Under the pieces are notes generated by a model. The model worked only from the letters and a program-made list of their open reading frames with translations, had not been told where the DNA came from and did not search any database. From a virus, in IMG/VR virus record IMGVR_UViG_3300031576_000089, positions 1 to 46,625 of that record: DNA of 46,625 bases. One strand, given 5' to 3'. The position numbers were made by a program, and so were the translations under genes. Below are positions 46,040 through 46,625 of the stretch, piece by piece. The stretch's first letter is position 1. Every line of letters begins with the position of its first letter.

Positions 46040-46076
46040 GGCCGGATGCTCTACCGAGTGTCCGGCCCTTCTTTTT
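46040..46076 (+). terminator. Intrinsic terminator of the rightward early unit
   Basis: GGCCGGA at 46040-46046 and TCCGGCC at 46061-46067 form the stem, with a possible inner CTC / GAG pairing. CTTCTTTTT follows. Clear rho-independent terminator 27 bases after the last rightward gene. Confidence 0.85.
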
Positions 46077-46498
46077 CCCTCGTACACTCGAGTCCATCGG
46101 CTTCGCTCTCTGCCCCTTCCTGCCCAACGGCTCTATGCCCTCGCTTCTCTCCGGCCTGTGCTTCAACCTCGTTCAGTCTGTATCCGATCCGATACGCTTC
46201 GGCCATCGGACGTGTGAGAGTATCCAAAGAGATACAGATAGCCTTTCGATGGGATTATCGGAGAGGGAGAGGGGAAGGACAAAGACCATCCGTGGGGGTC
46301 CAGTCGGTCATGGGTTGCTCGCTGTCTCTGACCTCTATAAAGAAGCGTATTTTGGCCGGATCCAATCCGAAGCCGATCAGTGAAAAAATTATGAAAAAAA
46401 GACCGAATCTTCGGCCCTCTGAGCATCGGTCACGATGCGTTCAGTATCTCTCTGGCGCGCACGATCTGATGATCGTGGCTTCTGAGCCGCGCACCTTG
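46077..46498. other. Non-coding region with inverted repeats
   Basis: 422 bases without a gene I would support. It holds two copies of GTATC-N6-GATAC (46180-46195 and 46220-46235) exactly 40 bases apart, and CACGATC-TGAT-GATCGTG at 46460-46477, plus a purine-rich stretch near 46260-46290. In the circle it lies just upstream of the packaging genes. Origin, packaging site or operator are possible roles. Confidence 0.6.
46394..46415 (-). terminator. Leftward intrinsic terminator
   Basis: On the leftward strand GGCCG / CGGTC stem around AAGATT, followed by seven T. It would stop transcription arriving from the circular junction, though no leftward gene lies there. It may insulate the rightward early unit from antisense readthrough. 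Confidence 0.5.
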
Positions 46499-46625
46499 CT
46501 TGAGGAGTGCGCTCTGGATCGGAGTTGGGGGTGAGAGAGAAAAGAAATTCTTCTTGGGAGAGAGGGGGGATTCTACGCTGATTTTCGGGCGTGTCAAGAA
46601 GTATTTTTACCACAGTGATTTCTCT
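46499..46625. repeat. Terminal direct repeat, right copy
   Basis: Identical to bases 1-127. See the left copy: probably an assembly overlap showing that the sequence closes on itself, so unique length is 46,498 bp. Confidence 0.95.

Noticed and set aside
46135-46383. 82-residue open frame in the non-coding region
   Set aside because: Low-complexity composition, no ribosome-binding site and it runs through the paired GTATC-N6-GATAC sites. Probably chance.

Overview
The window is a complete or nearly complete genome of a tailed bacteriophage with podovirus-like gene content. The first 127 bases are repeated exactly as the last 127 bases. That is what a de Bruijn assembler leaves when it closes a circular or circularly permuted molecule at k=127, so the unique genome is probably 46,498 bp. 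A Gram-negative host is suggested by an overlapping Rz/Rz1 spanin pair and by lipobox proteins. I see no integrase and no classical lysogeny module. I also see no DNA polymerase, helicase or primase, so replication appears to rely on the host plus a phage recombination cassette.

Left arm, rightward (254-29561). This holds packaging, virion and lysis genes. A probable small terminase subunit and appendage-type proteins come first, followed by a large terminase broken into separate ATPase (2488-3132) and nuclease (3520-4701) genes with two small ORFs between them. Next are portal, scaffold, major capsid protein, a series of small virion proteins, a freestanding HNH endonuclease, a lysis cassette (DUF5675-like protein, holin, Rz/Rz1), tail connector, a Gly-rich fibre, nozzle, two cupins, ejection-type proteins and a 1644-aa polyvalent virion protein. 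Genes are tightly packed with ATGA, TAATG or TTGA overlaps.

Right arm, leftward (44621 down to 29565). This holds early and accessory genes. The promoter-proximal part (42.2-44.6 kb) is a string of small unknown proteins. At 36-42 kb is a recombination block: ribbon-helix-helix regulator, lipoprotein, an unknown conserved protein, a Cas4-like PD-(D/E)XK nuclease, a putative annealing protein and a resolvase-like nuclease. At 29.5-35.5 kb is an accessory block of small cassettes: two DNA methyltransferases, Phd-like and HicB-like antitoxins, a J-domain protein, a Fis-type regulator and many Zn-ribbon miniproteins. These cassettes are joined by recurring junction sequences that carry the Shine-Dalgarno site.

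A short rightward unit (44880-46012) is preceded by a sigma-54-like promoter and ends at a clear terminator.

The most unusual structure is a pair of period-5 arrays of GGNNN units (39497-39786, 58 units; 40422-40546, 25 units). Read on the leftward strand, neither has an insertion or deletion that breaks register. They flank the unknown gene 39788-40393, lead straight to the ribosome-binding site of the Cas4-like nuclease, and the second abuts a divergent tRNA-fMet-like element. This nuclease / array / unknown gene / array / tRNA-like arrangement is my best candidate for an undescribed system.
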